From Pedobacter montanisoli (GTDB lineage: Bacteria; Bacteroidota; Bacteroidia; Sphingobacteriales; Sphingobacteriaceae): a stretch of DNA of 64,000 bases. Positions 52,404-61,021 of the stretch are shown here, one piece after another; the first letter of the stretch is position 1; every line of letters starts with the position of its first letter. The notes beneath the pieces were generated by a model that worked only from the letters and a program-made list of their open reading frames with translations, ran no database searches and was not told the DNA's origin. The position numbers and the translations under genes were made by a program. Where the stretch lies: the NCBI RefSeq assembly GCF_022809115.1, contig NZ_JALGBH010000001.1, positions 620,001 to 684,000 on the forward strand. The letters run 5' to 3'.

Positions 52404-55400
52404 ATGAAAAAACTTCTACAGAGTTTGTTCATTTTGCTATTGGTTACCTCTACGGTAATGGCGCAAAACAGAACAATTACTGGTACGGTTACTTCAAAAG
52501 AAGACGGATTACCGATACCCGGAGTAAGCGTAAAAGCAAAGGGAACCAATGTTGGTGTCTCTACAGATCCAAATGGTAAATTCTCCTTATCCATACCTAG
52601 ATCTGCAACTACTTTAGAGATAACATCCATCGGGTATGACCCCCAAACAGTAGAGATTAATTCCAGAACTGTAATAAACATTTCTTTAACGTCTAACTCT
52701 AAGTTGTTAAGCGAGGTAGTTGTTACGGGATATGGGGTGCAAAAAAGAGGAGATGTAACCGGAAGCACTGTGTCTTTAAAAGGTGCGGATATAGCCCAAC
52801 GACCAACTCAATCATTTGAGCAATCTTTAGGCGGTAGAGCAACAGGTGTTCAAATAACTGTTCCGAGCGGAGTTCTCAATGCCCCTCCTGTATTTAGAAT
52901 TCGTGGTACAAACTCTATTTCTCTAAGTTCTCAACCTTTAATTGTAGTAGATGGGGTTGTTGCTCAAACCGGAGATTACAGCAGTACAAATGCAGGGGGT
53001 AATGCTTTGGCTTCCATTAATCCTAATGATATTGAAACCATTGATATAGCAAAAGATGCAGCTGCTACAGCTATATATGGAAGTAGAGCCGCAAACGGTG
53101 TTGTTTTCATTACTACTAAAAAAGGAAAAACAGGAAAACCTTCTGTTTCTTATAATTATTGGTCTGGATGGTCTTCTCCTAACAGATTACCTAAAACATT
53201 AGATGCATATCAGTACACAGACTATAAAAATGTTGCTGTGGCCAATGCCTTAGCCATAAGAGCAGGTTCTGTATCTCCGGCAAATACAAAATTCAATCTT
53301 AGTTATGATGCTAATGGAAATGTAATCAACACCGATTGGAACGATTATATCTATAGAACCGGTACTTCACAAAATCACACTGTTTCAATTACTGGCGGAA
53401 CAGAAAACACGAAATATTATTTAGGAGCCGGTTATACCGACCAACAAGGTATTATAAAAAAGAATGATTTTAAAAGAACTAACGTCCTGCTTAATGTAGA
53501 CAGTAAAATAAATGACTATCTATCTGTAGGGGGTAAGCTTTCATATTCTGATGAACGAAATCTGGCAGCAACCAGTTCAGGATCTTTGTCTGGTGAGGCT
53601 TATAGCTCTGCTGGTTTAGGTCGACTAGCCTTAGTAAATGCTCCAAACGTTGCCCCTTATAACAATGATGGGTCTTATAACATTACTCCAACTTACTTAG
53701 GAGGAATGAATAACGTATTAGCAAGCAATCAAGCTGGTTTCTTTAATCCGGAATATATAATAAACAATAACCGATCAAATACTTTCATTAGTCACATTCA
53801 ATCAAATGCATTTGTTCAAGTAAGTCCATTTAAATGGTTAAATCTTAAAACAACATATGGCATAGATAATATCCTTGTTGACAATGATTTATTCTGGGCT
53901 CCCTTACATGGAGATGGTTTATCTTATGGCGGATACGCTACAGCCACTTATGGCAAATATAAAAACTGGACCTGGACCAATACCGCCCAGGCATCACAAA
54001 CCTTTGGTGGAAAACATAATTTCGACCTGTTAATTGGTAATGAGCAACAATCCAGAACAAGTTTGGGCTTTGGTATTAACAGACAGACGTTATCAGATCC
54101 GGCTTATGTTGTAGAACAGGCTGGTTACACCACAAACAACTCTACTGGTCAGCTATTAGGTGAAAATTATCTTCTATCTTACTTTGGAAGGCTTAATTAC
54201 GACTACGATAAACGATACTTTTTAAGTGCCAATATAAGACAAGATGAATATTCGGCATTAGGGGTTAAAAAAGGTACATTCTATGGAATATCTGCAGGAT
54301 GGGAAGTTACCAAAGAACATTTCTGGGCTTCCAGCAAACTAAGTAACATTTTTAGCAGCTTCAAAATCAGAGGTAGCTATGGTAAAGTAGGAAATGTTTC
54401 GGGCATTGGAGACTTTGCAATCTACTCAACCTTTGGTTCGGGATTATATGGAGGAACATCTACATTGCAGTTCTCTTCTGCAGGAAATAATCAATTGACC
54501 TGGGAAACCAGTAAGAAAACAGATATCGGAGTTAATTTTGGTGTATTTAAAGACAAGTTAAATGTTGAATTTGCATATTATAAAAATAACATTGACGGAT
54601 TAATCATTAGTGTACCAGAAGCTCCTTCTGCAGGTCTGCCTACCAACATATTAAAAAACGTAGGCTCAATGTACAATAAAGGATTTGAATTAACCTTAAA
54701 TGCAACACCTATTCAAAAAGCAGATTTTACATGGTCTTCTTCTTTTAATATTACTTTTAATAAAAACGAGGTTACAGCGTTAGCCCCGGGACTAACCCAA
54801 ATCACCTATCTAACAGGAAGTGGGACTACAGGCGAAAGTCCAAACAGAACTGCTCCAGGCTATTCAATTGGATATTTATATGTAGTAAACACAGGTGGAA
54901 CAGACCCAGCCACGGGTCGTAGAATTTTCTATGATGCAACTGGCAGAGCTGTTACTTATCAGCATATTGTACCAACAGGACAAAGCCAATGGACATACCT
55001 AAATAATGGTACTGCAGCTCCTGCTATCACCCAAGGAACTGATGCCGTAATGTATAAACCTACCCAACCAAAATCATACGGAGGGTTTGATAATACATTT
55101 AGATACAAAGGCTTTGACTTAAATGTTTTATTAACTTATCAGTTTGGAGGATACGTTCACTACGGTACAAATGCCGGCTTACATGATCAACGTTTTTGGA
55201 ATAATGCTGTTGATGTATTAAACTATTGGAGATCGCCAGGAGATGTTACTGAATTTGTACGTCCGATTTATGGAGATAATGTTTCATACGGAAATACAAT
55301 TCCATTATCTTGGAATGTGTTTAGCAGCGATTATATCAAGCTTAGAACCATTTCTTTGGGTTACTCATTACCAAAGAATTTTATTAACAAGGCTAAGCTG

Positions 55401-55571
55401 AGCAATGCACGTTTATACTTAAGCGCAAATAATCTTGCTATGATTACAAGCTATCCAGGTCCTGACCCAGAAGTGTCATCAAATGGAACAGCTTCAGCCG
55501 GGCAAGGAAGCGACAGGAATACAGTAGTTAATGCCAAAACATTAACATTAGGAGTTAATTTGACTTTCTAA
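52404..55571 (+). CDS. SusC/RagA-family TonB-dependent outer-membrane transporter
   Basis: 1055 residues. A signal peptide (ending STVMAQ) is followed by a carboxypeptidase-like beta-sandwich domain (ITGTVTSKEDGLPIPGVSV, about 24-100). The plug starts with SEVVVTGYGVQKRGDVTGS and contains the SusC-type motif IDIAKDAAATAIYGSRAANGV (here split: IDIAKDAAATA then IYGSRAANGV). A large barrel ends TLTLGVNLTF with the terminal Phe. These proteins import oligosaccharides or peptides with a SusD partner. The next gene is that partner, 18 bases downstream. Confidence 0.96.
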   Translation: MKKLLQSLFILLLVTSTVMAQNRTITGTVTSKEDGLPIPGVSVKAKGTNVGVSTDPNGKFSLSIPRSATTLEITSIGYDPQTVEINSRTVINISLTSNSKLLSEVVVTGYGVQKRGDVTGSTVSLKGADIAQRPTQSFEQSLGGRATGVQITVPSGVLNAPPVFRIRGTNSISLSSQPLIVVDGVVAQTGDYSSTNAGGNALASINPNDIETIDIAKDAAATAIYGSRAANGVVFITTKKGKTGKPSVSYNYWSGWSSPNRLPKTLDAYQYTDYKNVAVANALAIRAGSVSPANTKFNLSYDANGNVINTDWNDYIYRTGTSQNHTVSITGGTENTKYYLGAGYTDQQGIIKKNDFKRTNVLLNVDSKINDYLSVGGKLSYSDERNLAATSSGSLSGEAYSSAGLGRLALVNAPNVAPYNNDGSYNITPTYLGGMNNVLASNQAGFFNPEYIINNNRSNTFISHIQSNAFVQVSPFKWLNLKTTYGIDNILVDNDLFWAPLHGDGLSYGGYATATYGKYKNWTWTNTAQASQTFGGKHNFDLLIGNEQQSRTSLGFGINRQTLSDPAYVVEQAGYTTNNSTGQLLGENYLLSYFGRLNYDYDKRYFLSANIRQDEYSALGVKKGTFYGISAGWEVTKEHFWASSKLSNIFSSFKIRGSYGKVGNVSGIGDFAIYSTFGSGLYGGTSTLQFSSAGNNQLTWETSKKTDIGVNFGVFKDKLNVEFAYYKNNIDGLIISVPEAPSAGLPTNILKNVGSMYNKGFELTLNATPIQKADFTWSSSFNITFNKNEVTALAPGLTQITYLTGSGTTGESPNRTAPGYSIGYLYVVNTGGTDPATGRRIFYDATGRAVTYQHIVPTGQSQWTYLNNGTAAPAITQGTDAVMYKPTQPKSYGGFDNTFRYKGFDLNVLLTYQFGGYVHYGTNAGLHDQRFWNNAVDVLNYWRSPGDVTEFVRPIYGDNVSYGNTIPLSWNVFSSDYIKLRTISLGYSLPKNFINKAKLSNARLYLSANNLAMITSYPGPDPEVSSNGTASAGQGSDRNTVVNAKTLTLGVNLTF

Positions 55572-55589
55572 CCAATAAAAAAGCTTTAT

Positions 55590-57050
55590 ATGAAAAAGAA
55601 AATAATATATATAGGATTGATATGGGGAGCTTCATCTATTCTTTCATCATGTATGAAAGATAAATTGAATCCTGTTCCAAAAACTTCGGTAACAGATGCC
55701 TCGGCTTTTGACACCCCCAACAGAATTTCAAGTCAGGTGCTTTCTTTATATAGCGCCTTGAAAGCATCTAATTTTTACGGTGGCCGTTTCATTGTTTATG
55801 GAGAAATTCGTGGTGAAGACTACGATATAACTGATCAAAACCTGGTTACTGCTGCCGATGTTTACAATATGAATTTAGCTAATAGTGCTACATCCGTTAA
55901 AGGATTATGGTCGCAGGCATACTATACGATTAACTTAGCTAACGTATTTTTAGATGGTATGGCTGCTAAAGGTAACTCAGTAGTAGGAACGGCTTTGGCG
56001 GCAAATTATAATGCAGAGGCAAGATTAGTAAGAGCATTGAGTTATTTCAGCCTTTTACAATATTTTGCCAGACCATATGCTGATGGCAATGGCACCAAAC
56101 CCGGATTACCCTTAAGGTTAACAGGAATTGTGGGCTCTGGATTTTCAGAAAAACCTAAAAGTTCTGTAGATGCTGTTTATAAACAAATTCTTGATGATCT
56201 TGATTTTGCAGAGCAAAACTTGCCATCTACAAATTCTAGTGCTTTACTCAATACCACAAGAGCGCATAAGAATACAGCTATCGCTCTAAAAACAAGAGTA
56301 TATTTAGCTATGCAGAATTATCCAAAAGTTGTGGAGGAGGCAAACAAAATAGTTCCAACTATTGCACCTTTTGTGGCAAAGTCTGGTGTGCCTCATGCTT
56401 TACAAAGCAATATTGTCAATGTTTTTAAAACTCCTTACACAACAACAGAGTCAATATTTTCTTTACCGATGTCTTCAACATCAGGCGATTACCCAGGCAC
56501 TCAAAGCCAAGCCGCATATTACTTTTATAATAATGGGGCAGTAGGATCAGCGCCATACCCATTATTAGCTACGGGTATTGTTTCAAATCCAAACTGGAAA
56601 GCCAGCGATGCCAGAAGAAATTTGATTTATAGAAATACGGTTAATGGCCGAGACTACATGGCTAAGTTTACAACTACAAGTCCTCAATATATCGACTACA
56701 TACCTGTAATTAGATGGGCCGAGGTTTTACTGAATTTAGCAGAAGCCAAAGCAAGAATAAGTACTGTTGCACCAGATATTCAAGCTATTAATTTATTAAA
56801 TGCAGTAAGACAACGTTCTGATGCAAGTACAACTTTTGCACCGGTTACCTCTGCAGATTTAGTTTCTTTGATTATGACAGAGAGAAGAATAGAACTATTG
56901 GGAGAAGGTTTTAGAAATCTTGACGTCACCCGTTTATTACAAACTTTTCTGGCAAAAGGAGGAGCACCAGCGGTTGGACCTACTGAAGCAGCTTATATAT
57001 GGCCAATGTCTTCAGATGAAATTCTTTTAAATCCTGCAATAAATCGTTAG
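55590..57050 (+). CDS. SusD/RagB-family substrate-binding lipoprotein
   Basis: 486 residues. The N-terminal signal IIYIGLIWGASSILSSC is a lipobox with the modified Cys near residue 21. TPR-like helices of the SusD fold follow, with FDTPNRISSQVLSLYSALK, NAEARLVRALSYFSLLQYF (a SusD hallmark) and IPVIRWAEVLLNLAEAKARI, ending ERRIELLGEGFRNLDVTRLL. The protein sits on the cell surface as lid of the SusC transporter. No glycoside hydrolase, sulfatase or peptidase gene is in the same operon, so the substrate cannot be inferred. Confidence 0.96.
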   Translation: MKKKIIYIGLIWGASSILSSCMKDKLNPVPKTSVTDASAFDTPNRISSQVLSLYSALKASNFYGGRFIVYGEIRGEDYDITDQNLVTAADVYNMNLANSATSVKGLWSQAYYTINLANVFLDGMAAKGNSVVGTALAANYNAEARLVRALSYFSLLQYFARPYADGNGTKPGLPLRLTGIVGSGFSEKPKSSVDAVYKQILDDLDFAEQNLPSTNSSALLNTTRAHKNTAIALKTRVYLAMQNYPKVVEEANKIVPTIAPFVAKSGVPHALQSNIVNVFKTPYTTTESIFSLPMSSTSGDYPGTQSQAAYYFYNNGAVGSAPYPLLATGIVSNPNWKASDARRNLIYRNTVNGRDYMAKFTTTSPQYIDYIPVIRWAEVLLNLAEAKARISTVAPDIQAINLLNAVRQRSDASTTFAPVTSADLVSLIMTERRIELLGEGFRNLDVTRLLQTFLAKGGAPAVGPTEAAYIWPMSSDEILLNPAINR

Positions 57051-57064
57051 GTTTTCTTAAAAAA

Positions 57065-57094
57065 AACAGGCACTTGAATATTTAAGTGCCTGTT
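57065..57094 (+). terminator. Terminator after susD
   Basis: 11-pair stem AACAGGCACTT / AAGTGCCTGTT with an 8-base loop, preceded by an A run. It lies between susD and the small exported-protein gene. Confidence 0.8.
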
Positions 57095-57107
57095 ATAATT
57101 AACAGTT

Positions 57108-57773
57108 ATGAAATCTTTATTCGTCTGTTTTCTTCTATTTATTTCATGGAATCTGGTTAAAAGCCAAGATATGATTTATTATAAAGGCGTTGAAGGCACT
57201 CCATTACGAGCAATTAATTATGAAGAGGTTATAGGATCTCCTTACTATATTAATAACGGAGGGTATAAAACAGGAAGAGTTTATATGTCATCAAATTTAG
57301 TTTATGAGAAAGGATTATTGCTTAGATACAATCTTCTTACTGATGAATTAACATTCAAATATGAAAAAGATGCTGAGATGAAATTTACACAAAGGCCTCT
57401 TTCATTCATTCTTTTTTTTGACAATAATGGCAAGAATGCCTTTTTTTCAAGAGGCTTCGTTTCTAAGAAAGATCCAAAAGGAGAAACCTTTTATCAGGTA
57501 CTCGTTAACAGGAAGTTCAAACTTTTAAAGTTGGCTAAAAAATATATTCAGGAAAGAACAGATTATGGAAAAACAACTCCTACAAAAACTATCCAAACTT
57601 TTGTAAAGTATTATCTGTACGATGACAAAAATAATATGACAGAAATAAATGATTATAAAAGTTTTTTCAGGTTATCTGACAAGCTAAAATATTATGCTCA
57701 ACAAAAAGAAATGAATAGCAACACAGAAGATAATTTTATAGAATTAGCCGACTATTATAATGATCTTCAATAA
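57108..57773 (+). CDS. Exported protein of unknown function
   Basis: 221 residues. A signal peptide (residues 1-20, FVCFLLFISWNLVKSQ) is followed by a charged, mixed alpha/beta protein with many Tyr, Lys and Asn residues. A cluster such as RFTQRPLSFILFF-type beta strands and a Lys-rich central region (FKLLKLAKKYIQE) can be seen. I do not recognise a family. It follows susCD after a terminator and precedes its own terminator, so it may be separately expressed. No relation to the transport system is shown by sequence. Confidence 0.7.
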   Translation: MKSLFVCFLLFISWNLVKSQDMIYYKGVEGTPLRAINYEEVIGSPYYINNGGYKTGRVYMSSNLVYEKGLLLRYNLLTDELTFKYEKDAEMKFTQRPLSFILFFDNNGKNAFFSRGFVSKKDPKGETFYQVLVNRKFKLLKLAKKYIQERTDYGKTTPTKTIQTFVKYYLYDDKNNMTEINDYKSFFRLSDKLKYYAQQKEMNSNTEDNFIELADYYNDLQ

Positions 57774-57814
57774 AACCAAGCAATTAACGTTAATCAATAG
57801 TTGATAATTAATTA

Positions 57815-57846
57815 GGGATATCATATTTGATATCCCTTTTCTTTTT
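57815..57846 (+). terminator. Terminator after the exported unknown gene
   Basis: Nine-pair stem GGGATATCA / TGATATCCC with a TATT loop, followed by TTTTCTTTTT. Confidence 0.85.
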
Positions 57847-57877
57847 AATTCTCTATAATAGATAGACCATATACAAA

Positions 57878-57909
57878 CAAGCAGCAGGAACTTATGTACC
57901 TGCTGCTTG
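57878..57909 (-). terminator. Terminator-like hairpin after ssb
   Basis: 11-pair stem CAAGCAGCAGG / CCTGCTGCTTG with a 10-base loop, past the ssb stop on the minus strand. The downstream T tract is weak (TTTGTATATGG), so termination is uncertain. Confidence 0.6.
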
Positions 57910-57941
57910 CTTATTACATTAATCCAGATGATTAGGATTCA

Positions 57942-58361
57942 TTAAAACGGTAAATCTCCGTCATCTATCGTATCACTGTAAACTTCATCCTGTTTGGGTT
58001 GAACCCCATTGCTACCTGCAGGTTCAAAATCGCTCTTTCTGCCTAACATGGTAAAGTTTTCGGCAACAACCTCCGTAACATATCTTTTTACTTTTTCCTT
58101 GTCTTCAAAAGAGCGCGTTCTTAATTTTCCTTCAATATAAACCAGTTTACCTTTTTGAAGATATTTAGCGGCTACTTCTGCCAGCCCTCTCCATAAAACA
58201 ATATTGTGCCATTCTGTTTGTTCAACCCTCTTACCTTCTTTATTGAATGTTTCTGAGGTAGCTAAGGGGAAACTGGCTACTGTTACCCCGCCTTCCAAGT
58301 GCCTAACTTCGGGGTCTTTGCCCAAATGGCCTACTAAAATAACTTTGTTGATACCTGACAT
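57942..58361 (-). CDS. ssb: Single-stranded DNA-binding protein
   Basis: 139 residues forming one OB fold. It starts SGINKVILVGHLGKDPEVR, with EWHNIVLWRGLAEVAAKYL and KGKLVYIEGKLRTRSFEDKE typical of bacterial SSB. The acidic C-terminal tip (DTIDDGDLPF) ends in the D-x-L/D-PF motif that recruits replication and repair proteins. It lies 12 bases downstream of mutY in the same direction. Confidence 0.97.
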   Translation of the reverse strand: MSGINKVILVGHLGKDPEVRHLEGGVTVASFPLATSETFNKEGKRVEQTEWHNIVLWRGLAEVAAKYLQKGKLVYIEGKLRTRSFEDKEKVKRYVTEVVAENFTMLGRKSDFEPAGSNGVQPKQDEVYSDTIDDGDLPF

Positions 58362-58373
58362 AATTATATTTGA

Positions 58374-59420
58374 TTATTCTACATACTTCTTCAAAAAGAC
58401 ACTTATGGGCTTAGGCATAGGAAGCGTTTTTAGTTCCTCCTCACTCACCCATTTTATTTCTGCCTGTTTATTAAAGTTAACAATATAATTGTCTAATGCA
58501 AAAAATTGAACATATATAATTTGGTGGGTAAGTTGATGTTTAATTTGATCTAATAACCTGTAAGAAGCATTTTTTCCAAAAAGATCACTTACTTGCTTTT
58601 GCAAAGAATTTTCTTCGTTGCTTTCCAAACCCGTTGTTTCAATAAGAGGCAGATCATATAAATGTTGCCATACATCTCCCGGACTACGATGCCGCATTAA
58701 GATCTTATCTCCATCTAAACACAGAAAATAGTTAAATCTGCGCTCTTTAACCTTTATTTTCTTTTCTTTAAGTGGTAAAACCGCTACTTTTTTATGAGTG
58801 AAAGCATAACAGCTTTGCTGTAGTGAACATACGTTACATAAAGGTTGTTTAGGTTTACAGTGCAGCGCACCAAATTCCATGATGGCCTGATTGTACACAG
58901 ATGCAGGTTGATCTTCTATTAAGGATTGTGCCAAGGCATTGACCTCTTTCTTACCTTCAGAAGAATTGATTGCTTTTTCAACGCCAAAATATCGCCCCAA
59001 AACCCTCGATACATTTCCATCAACCACAGCTTTCGCTTCATTACTTGAAAAAGAAGCAATAGCAGCAGCAGTATAATCACCAACTCCTTTTAGCTTAATC
59101 AGTTCATCATATCTCTTTGGAAAAATGCCATTATGCATTTCCATTACGATTTTAGCTGTAAACAGCATATTTCGCCCACGTGAATAATAACCAAGGCCCT
59201 GCCACAATTTCAATATCTGTTGTTCTGTTGCTGCAGCAAAATCGGCAACCGTTGGATAGTGCGCTAAAAACCTGTTAAAATAAGGCAATCCCTGATCTAC
59301 ACGGGTTTGCTGTAATATAATTTCTGAAAGCCAGATTGTATATGCATCGTTGGTATGCCGCCAAGGCAAATCACGTTTATTGTCCTTATACCACTTAATA
59401 ATTTCGTCCTGAAAAACCAT
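58374..59420 (-). CDS. mutY: A/G-specific adenine glycosylase
   Basis: 348 residues from the ATG at 59420. MutY removes adenine paired with 8-oxoguanine. It has an N-terminal helical domain (DLPWRHTNDAYTIWLSEIIL), the helix-hairpin-helix LIKLKGVGDYTAAAIASF, the catalytic Asp in AVVDGNVSRVLGRYF, and an iron-sulfur cluster with Cys spacing C-x6-C-x2-C-x5-C in CKPKQPLCNVCSLQQSC. A C-terminal NUDIX-like domain (about 225-348) senses 8-oxoG. It precedes ssb and is divergent from the HU gene. Confidence 0.96.
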   Translation of the reverse strand: MVFQDEIIKWYKDNKRDLPWRHTNDAYTIWLSEIILQQTRVDQGLPYFNRFLAHYPTVADFAAATEQQILKLWQGLGYYSRGRNMLFTAKIVMEMHNGIFPKRYDELIKLKGVGDYTAAAIASFSSNEAKAVVDGNVSRVLGRYFGVEKAINSSEGKKEVNALAQSLIEDQPASVYNQAIMEFGALHCKPKQPLCNVCSLQQSCYAFTHKKVAVLPLKEKKIKVKERRFNYFLCLDGDKILMRHRSPGDVWQHLYDLPLIETTGLESNEENSLQKQVSDLFGKNASYRLLDQIKHQLTHQIIYVQFFALDNYIVNFNKQAEIKWVSEEELKTLPMPKPISVFLKKYVE

Positions 59421-59527
59421 TTGATAAAAATACAACCATTTACATGCTTTTCGCCAAAACTTGCAATAATATGAGATATACATTGTAAATAAATTATCTT
59501 TTATTTTCCTATCTCGTTAAAAAGCAA

Positions 59528-59535
59528 TACTTTTG
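59528..59535 (+). promoter_or_regulatory. Promoter -7 box for the HU/TPR/rng operon
   Basis: TACTTTTG (matches TAnnTTTG) about 60 bases before the HU ATG, giving a leader of about 55 bases. A -33 TTTG is not evident. Confidence 0.5.
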
Positions 59536-59595
59536 CATCCCCAAAACACATATAAATAAGAAAAACACACAATAATTTTTTAATATTTAGAAAAG

Positions 59596-59898
59596 ATGAC
59601 TAAAGCGGATATTATTGCAGAGATTTCAGCAAAAACAGGAATTGAAAAAGTTGACGTACAGGAAACTGTTGAAGCGTTCTTTAAAGTAATTAAAAACAGT
59701 ATGATTGGTGGCGAGAACGTATACGTAAGAGGATTTGGAAGCTTTGTAGTTAAAAAGAGAGCACAAAAAACTGCAAGAAATATTTCTAAAAATACTGCAA
59801 TCATTATTCCTGAGCACTTTGTACCAAGCTTTAAACCTGCAAAAGTTTTTGTTGACAAAGTAAAAAACAACACTAAAAAAGTTAAAGCCGAAGCTTAA
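59596..59898 (+). CDS. HU/IHF-family DNA-binding protein
   Basis: 100 residues, one HU/IHF fold. It starts MTKADIIAEISAKTGIEK and has the beta-arm region GGENVYVRGFGSFVVKKR with the Arg-rich arm tip (KKRAQKTARNIS) and the Pro position in AIIIPEHFVPSFKPA. Such proteins bend and compact DNA. Whether it is HU or IHF-like cannot be decided from sequence. It is divergent from mutY. It is followed 16 bases later by a TPR-protein gene and then a tiny basic protein and rng, a common local order in Bacteroidota. Confidence 0.94.
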   Translation: MTKADIIAEISAKTGIEKVDVQETVEAFFKVIKNSMIGGENVYVRGFGSFVVKKRAQKTARNISKNTAIIIPEHFVPSFKPAKVFVDKVKNNTKKVKAEA

Positions 59899-59914
59899 TT
59901 AAACAGTACTTATC

Positions 59915-60766
59915 ATGAACAAAATCCGTAAACAACAAATAATTATTATTGGGGCAGTTATATTGCTTATAGGATTCTTGTTTACCCGTGACATTAAAGG
60001 ATTGGTTAAAGAGAAGGAGGAAACTCCTGCTGCTACAGCCGCTCCACAACCTGTTGCTGCACAAATAGATTTACAATCTGTTTCTGCAACAGCCAAAAAC
60101 CTAATTAGTAATGCTACTGCTAAAGAGATTACATCTTTAGAAGATGCTTACAAATCTGCTTCGGGAGCAGAAAAATTAAAATTAGGCAAGCAATTAGCTC
60201 AAAAATGGGACGATTTAGAGCAATCTGCTCCAAGCGCTCTTTATTTAGAACAAGTTGCACAAAATGAAAGCTCTTTAAACAATTGGGTTTTAGCTGGTGA
60301 GCGTCTTTTAAAGGCTTTTGACAATACACAGGATAGCCTTGTAAAACCCGCTATGCTGCAAAAAGCGAATTTAGCTTTTGAAAAAGCAATCAGTATAGAC
60401 TCAGCCAGTGCAGACGCAAAAACCGGATTAGGGATTACCATCGTAAATGGAATGGGAGCTCCTATGCAAGGTATTGCAATGTTAATGGATGTGGTTAAAA
60501 AAGACCCTAAGAACTTTAAAGCAAACATGAATTTAGGCACTTTCGCCTTAAAATCAGGTCAGTTTGACAAGGCAGTAACAAGATTTGAAAATATTATAAA
60601 AGATATTAAAGCAACTCCTGATGCCTATTTTTACCTGGGAACAGCCTATGAGAATTTAGGGAAAAACCAGGAAGCAATTGACGCTTATCAACACAGTAAA
60701 AAATTAGCGGCAAACCCTACCTTATCTAATTTCATAGATAAAAAGATTGCTGAACTAAAAAAATAA
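59915..60766 (+). CDS. Membrane-anchored TPR protein
   Basis: 283 residues. One N-terminal membrane helix (IIIIGAVILLIGFLF, about 9-23) is followed by an Ala/Pro-rich linker and then about four to five TPR-like helical pairs (KANLAFEKAISIDSASADAK, NMNLGTFALKSGQFDKAVTRFENII, AYFYLGTAYENLGKNQEAIDAY). The motif set is clear for TPR repeats, and the C-terminus is soluble, most likely periplasmic or cytoplasmic depending on anchor orientation. Function is unknown; TPR proteins usually scaffold complexes. It is co-transcribed with HU, the AURKAIP1/COX24-like gene and perhaps rng. Confidence 0.88.
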   Translation: MNKIRKQQIIIIGAVILLIGFLFTRDIKGLVKEKEETPAATAAPQPVAAQIDLQSVSATAKNLISNATAKEITSLEDAYKSASGAEKLKLGKQLAQKWDDLEQSAPSALYLEQVAQNESSLNNWVLAGERLLKAFDNTQDSLVKPAMLQKANLAFEKAISIDSASADAKTGLGITIVNGMGAPMQGIAMLMDVVKKDPKNFKANMNLGTFALKSGQFDKAVTRFENIIKDIKATPDAYFYLGTAYENLGKNQEAIDAYQHSKKLAANPTLSNFIDKKIAELKK

Positions 60767-60809
60767 AATTTAATTAACAGATTAATAAAAAAATTAAACC
60801 CTTAAAATT

Positions 60810-60899
60810 ATGCCAAGCGGTAAAAAAAGAAAAAGACATAAAATGGCTACGCACAAACGTAAAAAACGTTTAAGAAAAAACAGACATAAGAAAAAATAG
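60810..60899 (+). CDS. AURKAIP1/COX24-domain-like basic microprotein
   Basis: 29 residues, of which 19 are Lys, Arg or His. It starts PSGKKRKRHKMATHKRKK, close to the conserved short AURKAIP1/COX24 domain of the mitochondrial small-subunit protein mS38, annotated in many Bacteroidota. That suggests a ribosome-bound role, but this is inference from the family. The ATG lies 43 bases after the TPR-protein gene. It fits the pattern of a highly basic ribosomal peptide and was too small for standard reading-frame lists. Confidence 0.85.
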   Translation: MPSGKKRKRHKMATHKRKKRLRKNRHKKK

Positions 60900-60921
60900 T
60901 TTAACTATTTTTATGTATTAG

Positions 60922-60962
60922 CCACAAATGAATGCTTATCAATATGTAGCATTCATTTGTGG
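60922..60962 (+). terminator. Terminator-like hairpin between the basic microprotein and rng
   Basis: Perfect 15-pair stem CCACAAATGAATGCT / AGCATTCATTTGTGG with an 11-base loop, followed after a short gap by TTTTTT. It may reduce read-through into rng or terminate the microprotein transcript. Confidence 0.65.
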
Positions 60963-61021
60963 ATTCTGTGTTTTTTAGTCCATACGTTAATACGTGCTTA
61001 GCACCTTAAAATCTATAGCTT

